64,000 bases of DNA from Kordiimonas laminariae (lineage in GTDB: Bacteria > Pseudomonadota > Alphaproteobacteria > Sphingomonadales > Kordiimonadaceae), in the NCBI RefSeq assembly GCF_023008165.1, contig NZ_JAKQZA010000010.1, forward strand, positions 54,553 to 118,552, read 5' to 3'. The position numbers were made by a program, and so were the translations under genes. The notes under the pieces are model-generated. The model did no database searches, was not told the DNA's origin, and saw nothing but the letters and a program-made list of their open reading frames with translations. Within the stretch, counting starts at the first letter, position 1, and each line of letters opens with the position of its first letter. Positions 1-10,237 of the stretch are shown piece by piece.

Positions 1-1146
1 CTTGGTCGTGGCCGTTCAATTTTCACACACCTAACACTTGTGCCTTATCTTGCTGCGGCGGGTGAGTTGAAAACTAAACCTACACAGCATAGTGTGCGGG
101 ACCTTCGTTCTATTGGTATCCAGCCAGATATTCTCGTTTGTCGTTCTGAGCATCCGATCCCGGATAGCGACCGTCGTAAGATGTCACTTTACTGCAACGT
201 AGCAGAAACAGCCGTTATTCCAGCGCTTGACGTAAGCACAATCTATGAAGTGCCGATCTCTTACCATAAAGAAGGTCTTGATAATGAAGTATTAAAGGCT
301 TTTGGTCTCGCGCATTCAGAAAAACCAGATCTATCTCGTTGGGAAGATATTGTTGACCGTATCAAAAAGCCTGAAGGTGAGGTAACGGTTGCTGTTGTTG
401 GAAAATATACCGGCCTGCCAGATGCTTATAAGTCACTAAACGAAGCGATTATCCACGGCGGTATCGCAAATCGTGTGAAAGTAAATATCAAGTGGTTCGA
501 ATCTGAAATCTTCGAAAGTGAAGATGCGATGGAAAAACTTGAGAATGTGAACGCTATCCTTGTGCCAGGCGGTTTTGGTAAGCGTGGAACAGAGGGTAAA
601 ATCGCAGCTGCTAAATTCGCACGTGAGCACAATGTACCTTACTTTGGTATTTGTCTGGGTATGCAGATGGCAACTGTTGAAGCAGCGCGTAATATGGCGG
701 GTGTAAAAGATGCCGGTTCTACAGAGTTTGGCGAACAAGCTAATCCGCTAGTAGGCTTAATCACTGAGTGGGTGCGTGAAGACGGTAGTGTTGAGCAGCG
801 TACCGAAGACACAGATCTTGGCGGCACAATGCGCCTTGGTGCATATCCTGCTGTTCTGAAAGAAGGCTCTAAGGTAGCTGAGATTTACGGCAAAACTGAA
901 ATTGAGGAACGTCACCGTCACCGCTACGAGGTGAATATTGGTTATGTTACGCAGTTAGAAGAAGCAGGCGTGCTATTTTCGGGTATGTCACCGGATGGTG
1001 AACTTCCTGAAATTATCGAGCTTCCGGATCATCCTTGGTATATTGGCGTACAGTTCCACCCTGAACTTAAGTCGAAACCATTTGATCCGCATCCGCTATT
1101 TGCAAGCTTCATTGAAGCAGCACTAAAGCAGAGCCGTCTGGTTTAA
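1..1146 (+). CDS. pyrG: CTP synthase, C-terminal part (5' end outside window)
   Basis: Makes CTP from UTP, ATP and glutamine in the cytoplasm, the last step of de novo pyrimidine nucleotide synthesis. The reading frame is open from base 1, so the gene starts upstream; 381 residues are visible against about 540 for the family. The start of the window still belongs to the synthase domain ([20 protein letters not shown], with the conserved KTKPTQHSV segment). The class I glutamine amidotransferase domain follows: the oxyanion stretch PGGFGKRG, the nucleophile Cys in GICLGMQ near base 652, and the His/Glu pair in GVQFHPE near base 1060. A terminator follows directly. The identification is secure. 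Confidence 0.97.
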   Translation, partial: LGRGRSIFTHLTLVPYLAAAGELKTKPTQHSVRDLRSIGIQPDILVCRSEHPIPDSDRRKMSLYCNVAETAVIPALDVSTIYEVPISYHKEGLDNEVLKAFGLAHSEKPDLSRWEDIVDRIKKPEGEVTVAVVGKYTGLPDAYKSLNEAIIHGGIANRVKVNIKWFESEIFESEDAMEKLENVNAILVPGGFGKRGTEGKIAAAKFAREHNVPYFGICLGMQMATVEAARNMAGVKDAGSTEFGEQANPLVGLITEWVREDGSVEQRTEDTDLGGTMRLGAYPAVLKEGSKVAEIYGKTEIEERHRHRYEVNIGYVTQLEEAGVLFSGMSPDGELPEIIELPDHPWYIGVQFHPELKSKPFDPHPLFASFIEAALKQSRLV

Positions 1147-1170
1147 GTATTAAGACAAAATTATTTCTTT

Positions 1171-1199
1171 AAAAGGAGGCTTTTAGGCCTCCTTTTTGC
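1171..1199 (+). terminator. Rho-independent terminator of pyrG
   Basis: A perfect 10-bp hairpin: AAAAGGAGGC at 1171-1180 pairs with GCCTCCTTTT at 1187-1196. The loop is short and the hairpin runs into a T tract, 25 bases after the pyrG stop. Confidence 0.9.
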
Positions 1200-1249
1200 A
1201 TTATAAAGCCTAGGTTCCTATGATAGCGATATCTACAGAGGGTAAAAGA

Positions 1250-2038
1250 ATGCTGAGATTAGTTGTTGCGATATTATTGTCCATTTGCATTAGTTGGGGT
1301 GTAAGTGCAGATAAAGACAAAGAAAAATCTATTGAAGCATTAAATGTAGTAACTGAATTGGTTGTGCAGCATTCAGGCGAAAACAATCCTGTCACCCTGA
1401 AAAAACTATCAACCGACATTGAGCGTGCTTGGCGAGAGTTCGGCAAATATTACCCTGACGATCATATCTTGATGGCACGCTTTAGCCTGTTACGTGCAAG
1501 GAGCCTTTACGCCTCAGGTAAGCTTCAAAAGGCAGTTGCGGCTTGGCAGTTTGCACTTCAAAGTCAGCCTCCCGGGACGGAGCCATCTATTCGTATTCAA
1601 CTTCTAACAGAGGCGGCTTCCGCAAGTACTGAAGCTGGCAGTTTTGAAAAGGCTGCTGAGTATTTCGCAGCTTCGCGCGCTGTAGCAGTGCAGCGAGGTA
1701 AAGAAGTTGCTCATTCTCAGCTGTATCTTCGGCTTAAGGAGTTGGATACAATCGGGCAGGGGCTGGAGTGGCGTCGTTTGAATGATGCGCTACTTGATCT
1801 CAGGAAATTCTCTCAGCAATTTGTGATATGGTCATCGCCGCGGCTTGATGCTCTTTTGGGGGAAGCCGAGCTTCGCTTCCAGCTTCAGCCTAATACGGAT
1901 GAAAAACGCTTGGACCTTGCTGCTCTTAAGGCACAAATTGAGTTATCACAAAAAGGTCTTGGCGATAATATTGGCCCCATGCAGCTTGAACGGTTACGCA
2001 CACTTTTCTATGCGTTAGAAGACCATTGGCAGCTATAA
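1250..2038 (+). CDS. Exported TPR-like repeat protein, unknown function
   Basis: A 262-residue protein with no specific function recognised. It begins with a signal peptide (MLRLVVAILLSICISWGVSA), so it is probably periplasmic or lipid-anchored outside the inner membrane. The middle is all-helical, with TPR-like stretches such as ARFSLLRARSLYASGKLQKA and EAASASTEAGSFEKAAEYF, which suggests a protein-protein scaffold. The ATG at 1250 is chosen because AGAGGG sits six bases upstream and the signal peptide begins there; an in-frame ATG at 1220 has no ribosome site. It lies alone between the pyrG terminator and enolase. Confidence 0.75.
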   Translation: MLRLVVAILLSICISWGVSADKDKEKSIEALNVVTELVVQHSGENNPVTLKKLSTDIERAWREFGKYYPDDHILMARFSLLRARSLYASGKLQKAVAAWQFALQSQPPGTEPSIRIQLLTEAASASTEAGSFEKAAEYFAASRAVAVQRGKEVAHSQLYLRLKELDTIGQGLEWRRLNDALLDLRKFSQQFVIWSSPRLDALLGEAELRFQLQPNTDEKRLDLAALKAQIELSQKGLGDNIGPMQLERLRTLFYALEDHWQL

Positions 2039-2087
2039 CCAGTTAAATCTACACTGGATTCTTCTCAATACTTGCGATTTTGGCGGA

Positions 2088-3424
<1,337 letters not shown>

Positions 3425-3444
3425 GCTTAGATTTTAAAAAATGC

Positions 3445-3484
3445 TGCCACTAGAATCACTTGCGAATCTAGTGGCATTTTTTTA
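3445..3484 (+). terminator. Terminator of eno
   Basis: TGCCACTAGA at 3445-3454 pairs perfectly with TCTAGTGGCA at 3467-3476 and is followed by a run of eight T, 21 bases after the eno stop. Confidence 0.92.
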
Positions 3485-3551
3485 TCAAAAAACCTTTGAA
3501 TTTATTGATTTTTTTCTTGCATGCCCGAGTCGCTTATGAGATGATTCGTTT

Positions 3552-3863
3552 ATGAAGAAGATCATGCACATATCAAAGAATATCAGCCAAGCCTGGGCTA
3601 CCGGTTTATGGTTTTTCCTGATTGCTTATTTTGCAATTCATGCATTTCAAGGCGAGAGTTCCTTGTCTGCACTGAAAGAGCTTGAGCAGCAGGAATTTGC
3701 ACTTAAGCAGCAGGCACAAGATATTGCCGCTGTTCGTTATGCTTTGGAAATGCGTACAGAGAAAATGGGCGGTCAAACGGTTGATCCTGATCTTCTTGAA
3801 GAACAGGTGAGGGCGCGTCTTGGCTTTGCACATCAGGATGAAGTTATTCTGTTTCTAGAATAA
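3552..3863 (+). CDS. ftsB: FtsB/DivIC-type septum formation initiator
   Basis: A 103-residue single-span membrane protein of the FtsB/DivIC family, which joins FtsL and FtsQ in the divisome and links septal wall synthesis to the division ring. The visible order is a short cytoplasmic N terminus, one membrane segment (ATGLWFFLIAYFAIHAF, about 15-33), a periplasmic coiled coil rich in Glu/Gln/Leu (about 38-75), and the family's C-terminal segment LLEEQVRARLGFAHQDEVI. Its place between eno and pdhA is the usual alphaproteobacterial one and supports the call. Confidence 0.88.
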   Translation: MKKIMHISKNISQAWATGLWFFLIAYFAIHAFQGESSLSALKELEQQEFALKQQAQDIAAVRYALEMRTEKMGGQTVDPDLLEEQVRARLGFAHQDEVILFLE

Positions 3864-3872
3864 TTGAATACA

Positions 3873-3899
3873 TTAATTAACTAAAAATAAGTTAATTAA
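3873..3899. promoter_or_regulatory. AT-rich inverted repeat upstream of pdhA
   Basis: TTAATTAAC (3873-3881) is mirrored exactly by GTTAATTAA (3891-3899) around a nine-base all A/T spacer. It lies 10 bases after ftsB and about 120 bases before pdhA, so it could be an operator for the pyruvate dehydrogenase operon. It has no T tract, so it is not a simple terminator. The binding protein is unknown. Confidence 0.4.
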
Positions 3900-4020
3900 G
3901 TAAAATCTATATATTTCAGTAACTTATACCCCCTTGCAAAAGACCTTCTAGAGGGTTATCTATTGTGACGAAGTGAAGTTCGATAGGTATTCTCCTATTT
4001 CCTTTCTCAGGAAGGTCTAA

Positions 4021-5052
4021 ATGACTACAAAAAAGACATCTACAAAAGCTGCAGCCTCCCCAAAACGCCGCAGCAGTAAAACAGCTCTCTATAAACCTAC
4101 CAATGATGAGCTAGTTGATTTTTATAAAGACATGTTGTTGATCCGTCGCTTTGAGGAAAAAGCGGGTCAAATGTACGGTATGGGCCTTATTGGTGGTTTC
4201 TGTCACCTCTATATTGGTCAGGAAGCCGTGGTTGTTGGTGTTCAAACAGCATTGAAAAAAGGCGATAGCGTTATCACTGGTTACCGCGAGCATGGTCATA
4301 TGCTTGTTGCGGGTACAGATGCTAAAGCTGTTATGGCTGAACTTACTGGTCGCTCAGGTGGCTGCTCTAAGGGTAAGGGCGGTTCGATGCATATGTTTGA
4401 CCCTGAGAATGGTTTCTACGGTGGCCATGGTATTGTAGGTGCACAGGTTTCTCTTGGTACAGGTCTCGCGTTTGCTGCTAAATACAAGAAAACTGACAAT
4501 GTTGGTGTTGCTTACTTTGGTGACGGTGCCGCGAACCAGGGGCAGGTTTACGAGAGCTTCAATATGGCTCAGATCTGGAACCTCCCGGTGATTTATATCA
4601 TTGAAAACAACCAATATGCGATGGGGACAAGTGTAAGCCGTTCTAGCTCTGAAATTGAGCTGTATCGCCGCGGTGAAAGCTTCCGTATTCCTGGCGAGCA
4701 AGTTGATGGTATGAACGTACTGGCTGTTCGCGCCGCTATGGACAAAGCTGTAAAGCACTGCCGTGAAGGCAAAGGTCCATATATCCTTGAGATGAAAACA
4801 TATCGCTATCGTGGCCACTCAATGTCTGATCCAGCGAAATACCGCTCTAAGGAAGAAGTGCAAAAAATGCGTTCTGATCATGATGCTATTGATCAGATCA
4901 AGAACATGATTCTTGATGCAGGTATTATGGATGAAGCGGCACTGAAAGGCATTGATAAAGAAGTGAAAGCAGTTGTTGCTGAAGCAGCAGCGTTCGCTCA
5001 GGAATGCCCAGAGCCTGATCTTTCTGAACTATACACTGATGTGCTTGCTTAA
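4021..5052 (+). CDS. pdhA: Pyruvate dehydrogenase E1 component, alpha subunit
   Basis: Thiamine-diphosphate-dependent decarboxylation of pyruvate, the first step of the pyruvate dehydrogenase complex; works as an alpha2-beta2 E1 with PdhB. The 343-residue length fits. The Lys/Ser-rich N terminus (about 1-25) is a flexible extension. The core shows RRFEEKAGQMYGMGLIGGFCH, the GGSMHMF segment, and the ThDP/Mg motif GDGAANQGQVYESFN...IIENNQYAMGT, with YRYRGHSMSDP near the phosphorylation-loop region of eukaryotic homologues. AGGAAGG lies just before the start. It heads the pdhA-pdhB-pdhC-cupin-lpd block, with pdhB 13 bases downstream. Confidence 0.97.
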   Translation: MTTKKTSTKAAASPKRRSSKTALYKPTNDELVDFYKDMLLIRRFEEKAGQMYGMGLIGGFCHLYIGQEAVVVGVQTALKKGDSVITGYREHGHMLVAGTDAKAVMAELTGRSGGCSKGKGGSMHMFDPENGFYGGHGIVGAQVSLGTGLAFAAKYKKTDNVGVAYFGDGAANQGQVYESFNMAQIWNLPVIYIIENNQYAMGTSVSRSSSEIELYRRGESFRIPGEQVDGMNVLAVRAAMDKAVKHCREGKGPYILEMKTYRYRGHSMSDPAKYRSKEEVQKMRSDHDAIDQIKNMILDAGIMDEAALKGIDKEVKAVVAEAAAFAQECPEPDLSELYTDVLA

Positions 5053-5065
5053 GGGGTTTTGAATA

Positions 5066-6445
5066 ATGGCTATTGAAATTACTATGCCTGCACTTTCCCC
5101 AACGATGGAGAAAGGCACACTAGCAAAATGGCTTGTGAAAGAAGGCGATACAATTGAAAGCGGTGATGTAATCGCTGAAATCGAAACTGATAAAGCTACG
5201 ATGGAAGTTGAAGCGGTTGATGAAGGTACAGTCGCTAAAATTTACATTGAAGAAGGCGCTGAAGATGTGGCTGTTGGCACACTCATCGCCATGCTTGCTG
5301 AAGAAGATGAAGATGTTGCCAGCGTTGCAGCGGGCGGCGCTGCTGCTCTGGCACCAACGGTTACAGCTACTGTACCTGCTCAGGAAGAGGTTTTCGTGGC
5401 ACCAGCTGGCCCAGTTGCCGTAGCAGTAGCTGAAGATCCTGAAATTCCTGAAGGTACAGCAATGATCAACCAGACAGTTCGCGAGAGCCTTCGTGATGCT
5501 ATGGCTGAAGAAATGCGCAAAGACCCAGACGTGTTCGTTATGGGTGAAGAAGTTGCTGAATATCAGGGTGCCTATAAGGTTACTCAAGGCCTTCTAGATG
5601 AATTTGGCCCAGATAGGGTAATTGATACACCGATTACAGAACACGGCTTTGCTGGTCTTGGTGCTGGCGCAGCGTTTGCCGGCCTTAAGCCAGTGATTGA
5701 GTTCATGACGTTCAATTTCGCTATGCAGGCGATTGATCACATCATCAACTCAGCGGCAAAAACACGGTATATGTCTGGCGGTGTTGTTGAATGTCCTATC
5801 GTATTCCGCGGCCCGAACGGTGCGGCGTCCCGTGTAGGCGCTCAGCACAGCCAAAACTATGCGGCATGGTATGCGAATGTTCCTGGTCTCAAGGTTATTG
5901 CGCCGTATGACGCACGTGATAATAAAGCGCTTCTAAAAGCGGCAATTCAGGATCCGAACCCGGTGGTATTCCTTGAGAACGAGCTGATGTATGGTGAAAC
6001 ATTCGATGTTCCTGATTTGCCTGATTATACAGCGCCGATCGGTAAGGCTCGTATTTTCACTGAAGGTACAGACGTAACAATCGTTTCATACTCAATCACG
6101 GTTGGTGAAGCCATCAAGGCGGCTGAAATGCTGGCTGAAGAAGGTATCAGCGCAGAAGTGATTGATCTCCGTACAATTCGCCCCCTTGATCTTGATACGC
6201 TGATTGAAAGTGTGAAGAAAACAAACCGCTGCGTTGTTGCGGAAGAAGGTTGGCCACAGTGTTCTGTAGCAAGCGATGTTTCTGCACAGCTTATGGAGCA
6301 GGCGTTCGATTATCTGGATGCGCCGGTTACACGAGTGAACAGTGTTGATGTACCGCTTCCATACGCTAACAACCTTGAAAAAGCAGCAGTTGTTAGCGCA
6401 GAGGATATCGTAAAAGCAGCTAAAGCTGTTTGTTACACAGATTAA
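5066..6445 (+). CDS. pdhB: Pyruvate dehydrogenase E1 component, beta subunit, with lipoyl domain
   Basis: Partner of PdhA in the E1 enzyme. The 459 residues divide into an N-terminal lipoyl domain (about 1-80, lipoylation Lys at residue 43 in [12 protein letters not shown]), an Ala/Pro/Val-rich linker (about 85-125), and the transketolase-like core ([39 protein letters not shown] onward, then the C-terminal transketolase domain). A lipoyl domain fused to E1 beta is characteristic of alphaproteobacteria. Its lipoyl domain is almost identical to that of the following E2, which points to a duplication or ongoing gene conversion between the two. A hairpin lies between this gene and pdhC. Confidence 0.97.
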   Translation: MAIEITMPALSPTMEKGTLAKWLVKEGDTIESGDVIAEIETDKATMEVEAVDEGTVAKIYIEEGAEDVAVGTLIAMLAEEDEDVASVAAGGAAALAPTVTATVPAQEEVFVAPAGPVAVAVAEDPEIPEGTAMINQTVRESLRDAMAEEMRKDPDVFVMGEEVAEYQGAYKVTQGLLDEFGPDRVIDTPITEHGFAGLGAGAAFAGLKPVIEFMTFNFAMQAIDHIINSAAKTRYMSGGVVECPIVFRGPNGAASRVGAQHSQNYAAWYANVPGLKVIAPYDARDNKALLKAAIQDPNPVVFLENELMYGETFDVPDLPDYTAPIGKARIFTEGTDVTIVSYSITVGEAIKAAEMLAEEGISAEVIDLRTIRPLDLDTLIESVKKTNRCVVAEEGWPQCSVASDVSAQLMEQAFDYLDAPVTRVNSVDVPLPYANNLEKAAVVSAEDIVKAAKAVCYTD

Positions 6446-6454
6446 GAATTGGTT

Positions 6455-6488
6455 GAAAGGAAGGGCAATGCTCTTCCTTTCCCGTTTT
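6455..6488 (+). promoter_or_regulatory. Hairpin between pdhB and pdhC
   Basis: GAAAGGAAG (6455-6463) pairs with CTTCCTTTC (6473-6481), extended inward by G-T and G-C pairs. Only a short T stretch (GTTTT) follows, so it resembles a leaky terminator or an RNA stabiliser inside the operon. It might set the ratio of E1 to E2 mRNA. Confidence 0.5.
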
Positions 6489-6555
6489 AGATAAGAATTC
6501 AAAAAAGGCGCTGCCGGGTACGGCGGGTTAAGCCCCAAATCAAGGGATAAGCCAA

Positions 6556-7848
6556 ATGTCTATTGAGATTTTCATGCCAGCTCTTTCTCCAACAATGGAA
6601 AAAGGTACGCTTGCAAAATGGCTCGTTAAAGAAGGCGATACAGTTGAAAGCGGCGATGTGATCGCTGAAATCGAAACCGATAAGGCGACGATGGAAGTTG
6701 AAAGCATTGATGATGGTACTGTAGCAAAAATTCTGGTTGCTGAAGGTACAGATGATGTGCCGGTAGGCCAGATTATTGCTGTGCTCGCAGAAGATGGTGA
6801 AGAAGTTGGTGATGTAGATGTCTCTGCTGCTCCAGCGGCATCGCCTGCACCTGTTGCTGAAGCACCAAAAGCGTTAGATACTCCTGCACCAACAACACCA
6901 GTTGCTGCACCAGCTGCTGCTCCGGCACCGTCAACAGGCGATCGCGTAAAAGCGTCGCCGCTTGCAAAACGCATTGCGAAGCAGGCTGGTCTTGATATTG
7001 CGACTGTTGCAGGCACAGGCCCGCATGGCCGTATCATCAAGCGCGATGTTGAGGCTGCGATGGCGGCTCCTCCAGCTGCAGTTCCTGCGGCAACGGCAAC
7101 TACTCCAGTAACACCCGCTGCAGTGGCAGAAGCTCCAACATATGGTCCACATGACGATATTCCATTCCGCGAAGAACGTCTGTCTGGTATGCGCAAAACT
7201 ATTGCCAAACGCCTCACAGAATCTAAGACAACTGTGCCGCACTTCTATCTCACAATTGAATGCGAGATGGATAAATTGATGGTGCAGCGCAAAGAGCTAA
7301 ACAACCGCTTGGCGGACGAAGGAGTGAAACTTTCTGTGAATGACTTCATCATCCGTGCGACAGCTCTTGCGCTTAAGAAAGTACCTGCTGCAAACGTTCA
7401 GTTCGCTGGCGACAAGATGTATTGGTATGAGCGTGCTGATATTTCAGTAGCTGTCGCTGTTGATGGTGGCCTTGTAACGCCTGTTGTTCGCAGCGCTGAT
7501 AACAAGGGTCTCGCAGATATTTCCCGTGATGTGAAAGAGCTAGCTACGAAAGCACGTGACGGCAAACTAATGCCTGAAGATTATGCTGGTGGCACATTCT
7601 CTATTTCTAACCTCGGCATGTACGGCATCAAGGAATTTGGTGCAGTGATTAATCCGCCACAGGGCGCAATCATGGCAGTTGGTGTTGGTGAACAGCGTCC
7701 GGTTGTGAAAGATGGTGCTCTTGCAGTAGCAACAGTGATGAGCTGTACGCTTTCGTGTGATCACCGTGCAATTGACGGTGCTGTTGGTGCGGAATTCCTT
7801 GCAGCCTTCAAAGGTTACATCGAAGACCCAATCACAATGCTTCTCTAG
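6556..7848 (+). CDS. pdhC: Dihydrolipoyl acetyltransferase, E2 of pyruvate dehydrogenase
   Basis: Transfers the acetyl group from lipoyl-Lys to CoA and forms the structural core of the complex. The 430 residues show one lipoyl domain (about 1-78, Lys 43), an Ala/Pro/Thr linker, a peripheral subunit-binding domain (VKASPLAKRIAKQAGLDIATVAGTGPHGRIIKRDVEAA, about 132-170), a second Ala/Pro linker, and the catalytic domain from about 200, ending with the active-site signature DHRAIDGAVGAEFL. The cupin gene starts 12 bases downstream. The gene may also have its own start site, as 110 bases and a hairpin separate it from pdhB. Confidence 0.97.
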   Translation: MSIEIFMPALSPTMEKGTLAKWLVKEGDTVESGDVIAEIETDKATMEVESIDDGTVAKILVAEGTDDVPVGQIIAVLAEDGEEVGDVDVSAAPAASPAPVAEAPKALDTPAPTTPVAAPAAAPAPSTGDRVKASPLAKRIAKQAGLDIATVAGTGPHGRIIKRDVEAAMAAPPAAVPAATATTPVTPAAVAEAPTYGPHDDIPFREERLSGMRKTIAKRLTESKTTVPHFYLTIECEMDKLMVQRKELNNRLADEGVKLSVNDFIIRATALALKKVPAANVQFAGDKMYWYERADISVAVAVDGGLVTPVVRSADNKGLADISRDVKELATKARDGKLMPEDYAGGTFSISNLGMYGIKEFGAVINPPQGAIMAVGVGEQRPVVKDGALAVATVMSCTLSCDHRAIDGAVGAEFLAAFKGYIEDPITMLL

Positions 7849-7860
7849 GAGAACCTTGCG

Positions 7861-8220
7861 ATGAACCCGGTTAATCTTGCAGAAAAACTTAAAAGTTTTA
7901 ATGATCACTGGTCTCCAAAACATATTGGAGACCTTGACGGCTACCATGTGAAGCTTGCCAAAATCGAAGGGGATTTTGTTTGGCATGCACATGAAGAAGA
8001 AGATGAATTCTTCCTTGTAGTGAATGGTCGCTTCCGCATGGATTACCGGGATAAGCAGGTTTGGATTGAAGAGGGTGATATGGTTGTGGTGCCAAAAGGC
8101 GTGGAACACAAACCATTTGCCCCTGAAGAATGCAGTATCTTGTTGATCGAAAAAGCAACCACTGACCATACCGGTGGTGTTGACGATCCAAGACGTGTTG
8201 AAAATCCCGAAAGGATTTAA
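7861..8220 (+). CDS. Small cupin-domain protein inside the pdh operon
   Basis: A 119-residue single-domain cupin. Motif 1 is seen as WHAHEEEDEFFLVVNG (two His and a Glu as metal ligands) and motif 2 as GDMVVVPKGVEHKP (the third His), so a metal-binding beta-barrel is likely. The reaction is unknown; relatives include small isomerases, dioxygenases and sensor proteins. It lies 12 bases after pdhC and 2 bases before lpd, so it must be cotranscribed with the E2 and E3 genes and probably translated with them. This suggests a role tied to pyruvate or lipoate metabolism, but that is inference. Confidence 0.85.
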   Translation: MNPVNLAEKLKSFNDHWSPKHIGDLDGYHVKLAKIEGDFVWHAHEEEDEFFLVVNGRFRMDYRDKQVWIEEGDMVVVPKGVEHKPFAPEECSILLIEKATTDHTGGVDDPRRVENPERI

Positions 8221-8222
8221 AA

Positions 8223-9620
8223 ATGGCGAATGCTTTTGATCTTGTTGTTATTGGCGGCGGCCCTGGTGGCTATGTTGCCGCAATCCGTGCAGCACAACTT
8301 GGTATGAATGTAGCGTGTGTTGAACGTGAGCACCTTGGTGGTATTTGTTTGAACTGGGGCTGTATCCCTACAAAAGCGCTACTTCGCTCTGCTGAAGTGT
8401 ATCATTTGGCAAAGAATGCTGAACAATTTGGCCTGAAGGTTGATAATGTTCAGTTCGATCTTGATGCGATCGTAAAACGTTCACGTGGCGTTTCCGCTCA
8501 GATGAATAGCGGTATTGGCATGCTGTTGAAAAAGAATAAAGTTACTCATATCGAAGGTGAAGCAAAGATCCTTGCTAAAGGTAAACTAGCTGTAACTGGT
8601 AAAGACGGTAAAGTAACTGAGCTTTCTGCGAAGAACACAATTATCGCAACTGGTGCTCGTGCTCGCGAACTACCGCACTTGAAGGCGGACGGTAAACTTG
8701 TTTGGACATACAAGCACGCGCTTGCACCAAACACAATGCCGAAGAAGCTTCTAGTGATTGGTTCTGGCGCGATCGGTATCGAATTCGCCAGCTTCTTTAA
8801 TGAGCTGGGTTCTGATGTGACAGTTGTTGAGATGATGGACCGAGTTCTTCCAGTAGAAGATGCTGACATCTCAAAGTTCGCAGAGAAATCCTTCAAGAAG
8901 CAGGGCATGACAATTAAAACAAATGCCTCTGTTACAGAACTTAAGCCTGGCAAAGATAGCGTAACATGCGTTGTAGAGCAAAAAGGCAAGAAGGAAGAAA
9001 TCACCGTAGACCGAGTGATTATCGCAATCGGTATTCAAGGTAATACTGAAAATATCGGCCTTGAAAGCGTTGGTATTAAAACAGATCGCGGCCATATTGT
9101 TACAGATGAATACGGCTTCACTGGTGTAGATGGTTTTTGGGCTATTGGTGATGTAACCGGTGCGCCGTGGCTTGCACATAAAGCATCGCATGAGGGTGTT
9201 ATCGCTGCCGAAAAAATTGGTGGCGTTAAAGGTGTTCACCCAATGGATAAAGGTAATATCCCTGGCTGTACATACTGCCGTCCGCAGGTAGCATCTGTTG
9301 GTCTTACTGAAGCAAAAGCTAAAGAAGCAGGATATGAAATCAATGTTGGTTCATTCCCGTTCATTGGTAACGGTAAAGCTGTGGCTCTTGGCGAGCCTGA
9401 AGGTCTTGTGAAAACAATCTTTGATAAGAAAACAGGTGAACTGCTGGGAGCTCACATGGTTGGTGCTGAAGTAACAGAGATGATCCAGGGCTATGTTGTT
9501 GGTCGTACGCTTGAAACAACCGAAGCCGAATTGATGCATACTGTGTTCCCGCATCCAACACTTTCAGAAATGATGCATGAAAGTGTGCTGGCAGCATACG
9601 GTCGACCAATCCATATTTAG
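8223..9620 (+). CDS. lpd: Dihydrolipoyl dehydrogenase (E3)
   Basis: FAD flavoprotein that reoxidises dihydrolipoyl groups with NAD+, the third enzyme of the complex. The 465-residue length is typical. FAD-binding GGGPGGYVAAIRAAQLG lies at about 11-27, the redox disulfide Cys42-Cys47 in GGICLNWGCIPTK, the NAD-binding GSGAIGIEFASFF at about 179-191, the second FAD segment GVDGFWAIGDVTGAPWLAHKA, and the active-site HPHPTLSE near the C terminus. Placement in the pdh operon marks it as the pyruvate dehydrogenase E3, although it could also serve other 2-oxoacid complexes. Confidence 0.97.
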   Translation: MANAFDLVVIGGGPGGYVAAIRAAQLGMNVACVEREHLGGICLNWGCIPTKALLRSAEVYHLAKNAEQFGLKVDNVQFDLDAIVKRSRGVSAQMNSGIGMLLKKNKVTHIEGEAKILAKGKLAVTGKDGKVTELSAKNTIIATGARARELPHLKADGKLVWTYKHALAPNTMPKKLLVIGSGAIGIEFASFFNELGSDVTVVEMMDRVLPVEDADISKFAEKSFKKQGMTIKTNASVTELKPGKDSVTCVVEQKGKKEEITVDRVIIAIGIQGNTENIGLESVGIKTDRGHIVTDEYGFTGVDGFWAIGDVTGAPWLAHKASHEGVIAAEKIGGVKGVHPMDKGNIPGCTYCRPQVASVGLTEAKAKEAGYEINVGSFPFIGNGKAVALGEPEGLVKTIFDKKTGELLGAHMVGAEVTEMIQGYVVGRTLETTEAELMHTVFPHPTLSEMMHESVLAAYGRPIHI

Positions 9621-9628
9621 GAAATGAT

Positions 9629-10234
9629 ATGAAACTGAAAGTCCATCCTGCGGTTAATCATATGATTGCTATTCGAGAGAATATTCCGGCAAAAACCGGT
9701 AAATCTCTGGAAGAATGGTCAGCGATTGTAACGAAGGCTGGGCTTTCTGTTTCAAAAGATATTATTGCTTTCCTTAAAGCTGAATACGGCTTAGGTAGGC
9801 CCACATGTATGGTAATTGCGAGCGACGCGCTTGGTATGCATGAAGATTTTGATGCCGATGCCTATCTTGAAAAGGTGCCAACAGTTGTTGATGCGCAGTT
9901 TACGGGTAAAAAGGAACATCTTCGCGAATTCGCTGATAAGCTTTATGCTATCATTGAAGAGCAGGGGGATGATGTAGGGGCAAGCCCTTGCAAAACATAT
10001 GTGCCTTTTTACCGGAACCATGTATTCGCACAGGTCAAAGCAGCTACGCAGAAACGCATAGACCTCGGATTGGCGCTAAAGGACTATGATGGGGGGCTAC
10101 CAGAACGCTTGATTGATACAGGCGGTTTGGCAAAAGGTGATAGAATTACCCACCGAATTGAGGTATCTAGCGCCGATGATGTTGATGATGACCTGATCTC
10201 TTGGATCAAGTCAGCGTATGAATTGGACGCATAG
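9629..10234 (+). CDS. DUF4287/DUF5655-type protein, unknown function
   Basis: A 201-residue soluble protein. The N-terminal third (HMIAIRENIPAKTGKSLEEW...) looks like DUF4287, and the rest (VDAQFTGKKEHLREFADKLYAII...PCKTYVPFYRNHVFAQVKAATQKRIDLGLAL) looks like DUF5655, a pairing met in other bacteria. No catalytic motif is recognised. It sits 8 bases after lpd and 3 bases before lipA, so it appears to be part of the same transcript, which may be how it joined this block. Family assignment is from memory of the domain shapes. Confidence 0.7.
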   Translation: MKLKVHPAVNHMIAIRENIPAKTGKSLEEWSAIVTKAGLSVSKDIIAFLKAEYGLGRPTCMVIASDALGMHEDFDADAYLEKVPTVVDAQFTGKKEHLREFADKLYAIIEEQGDDVGASPCKTYVPFYRNHVFAQVKAATQKRIDLGLALKDYDGGLPERLIDTGGLAKGDRITHRIEVSSADDVDDDLISWIKSAYELDA

Positions 10235-10237
10235 CCC

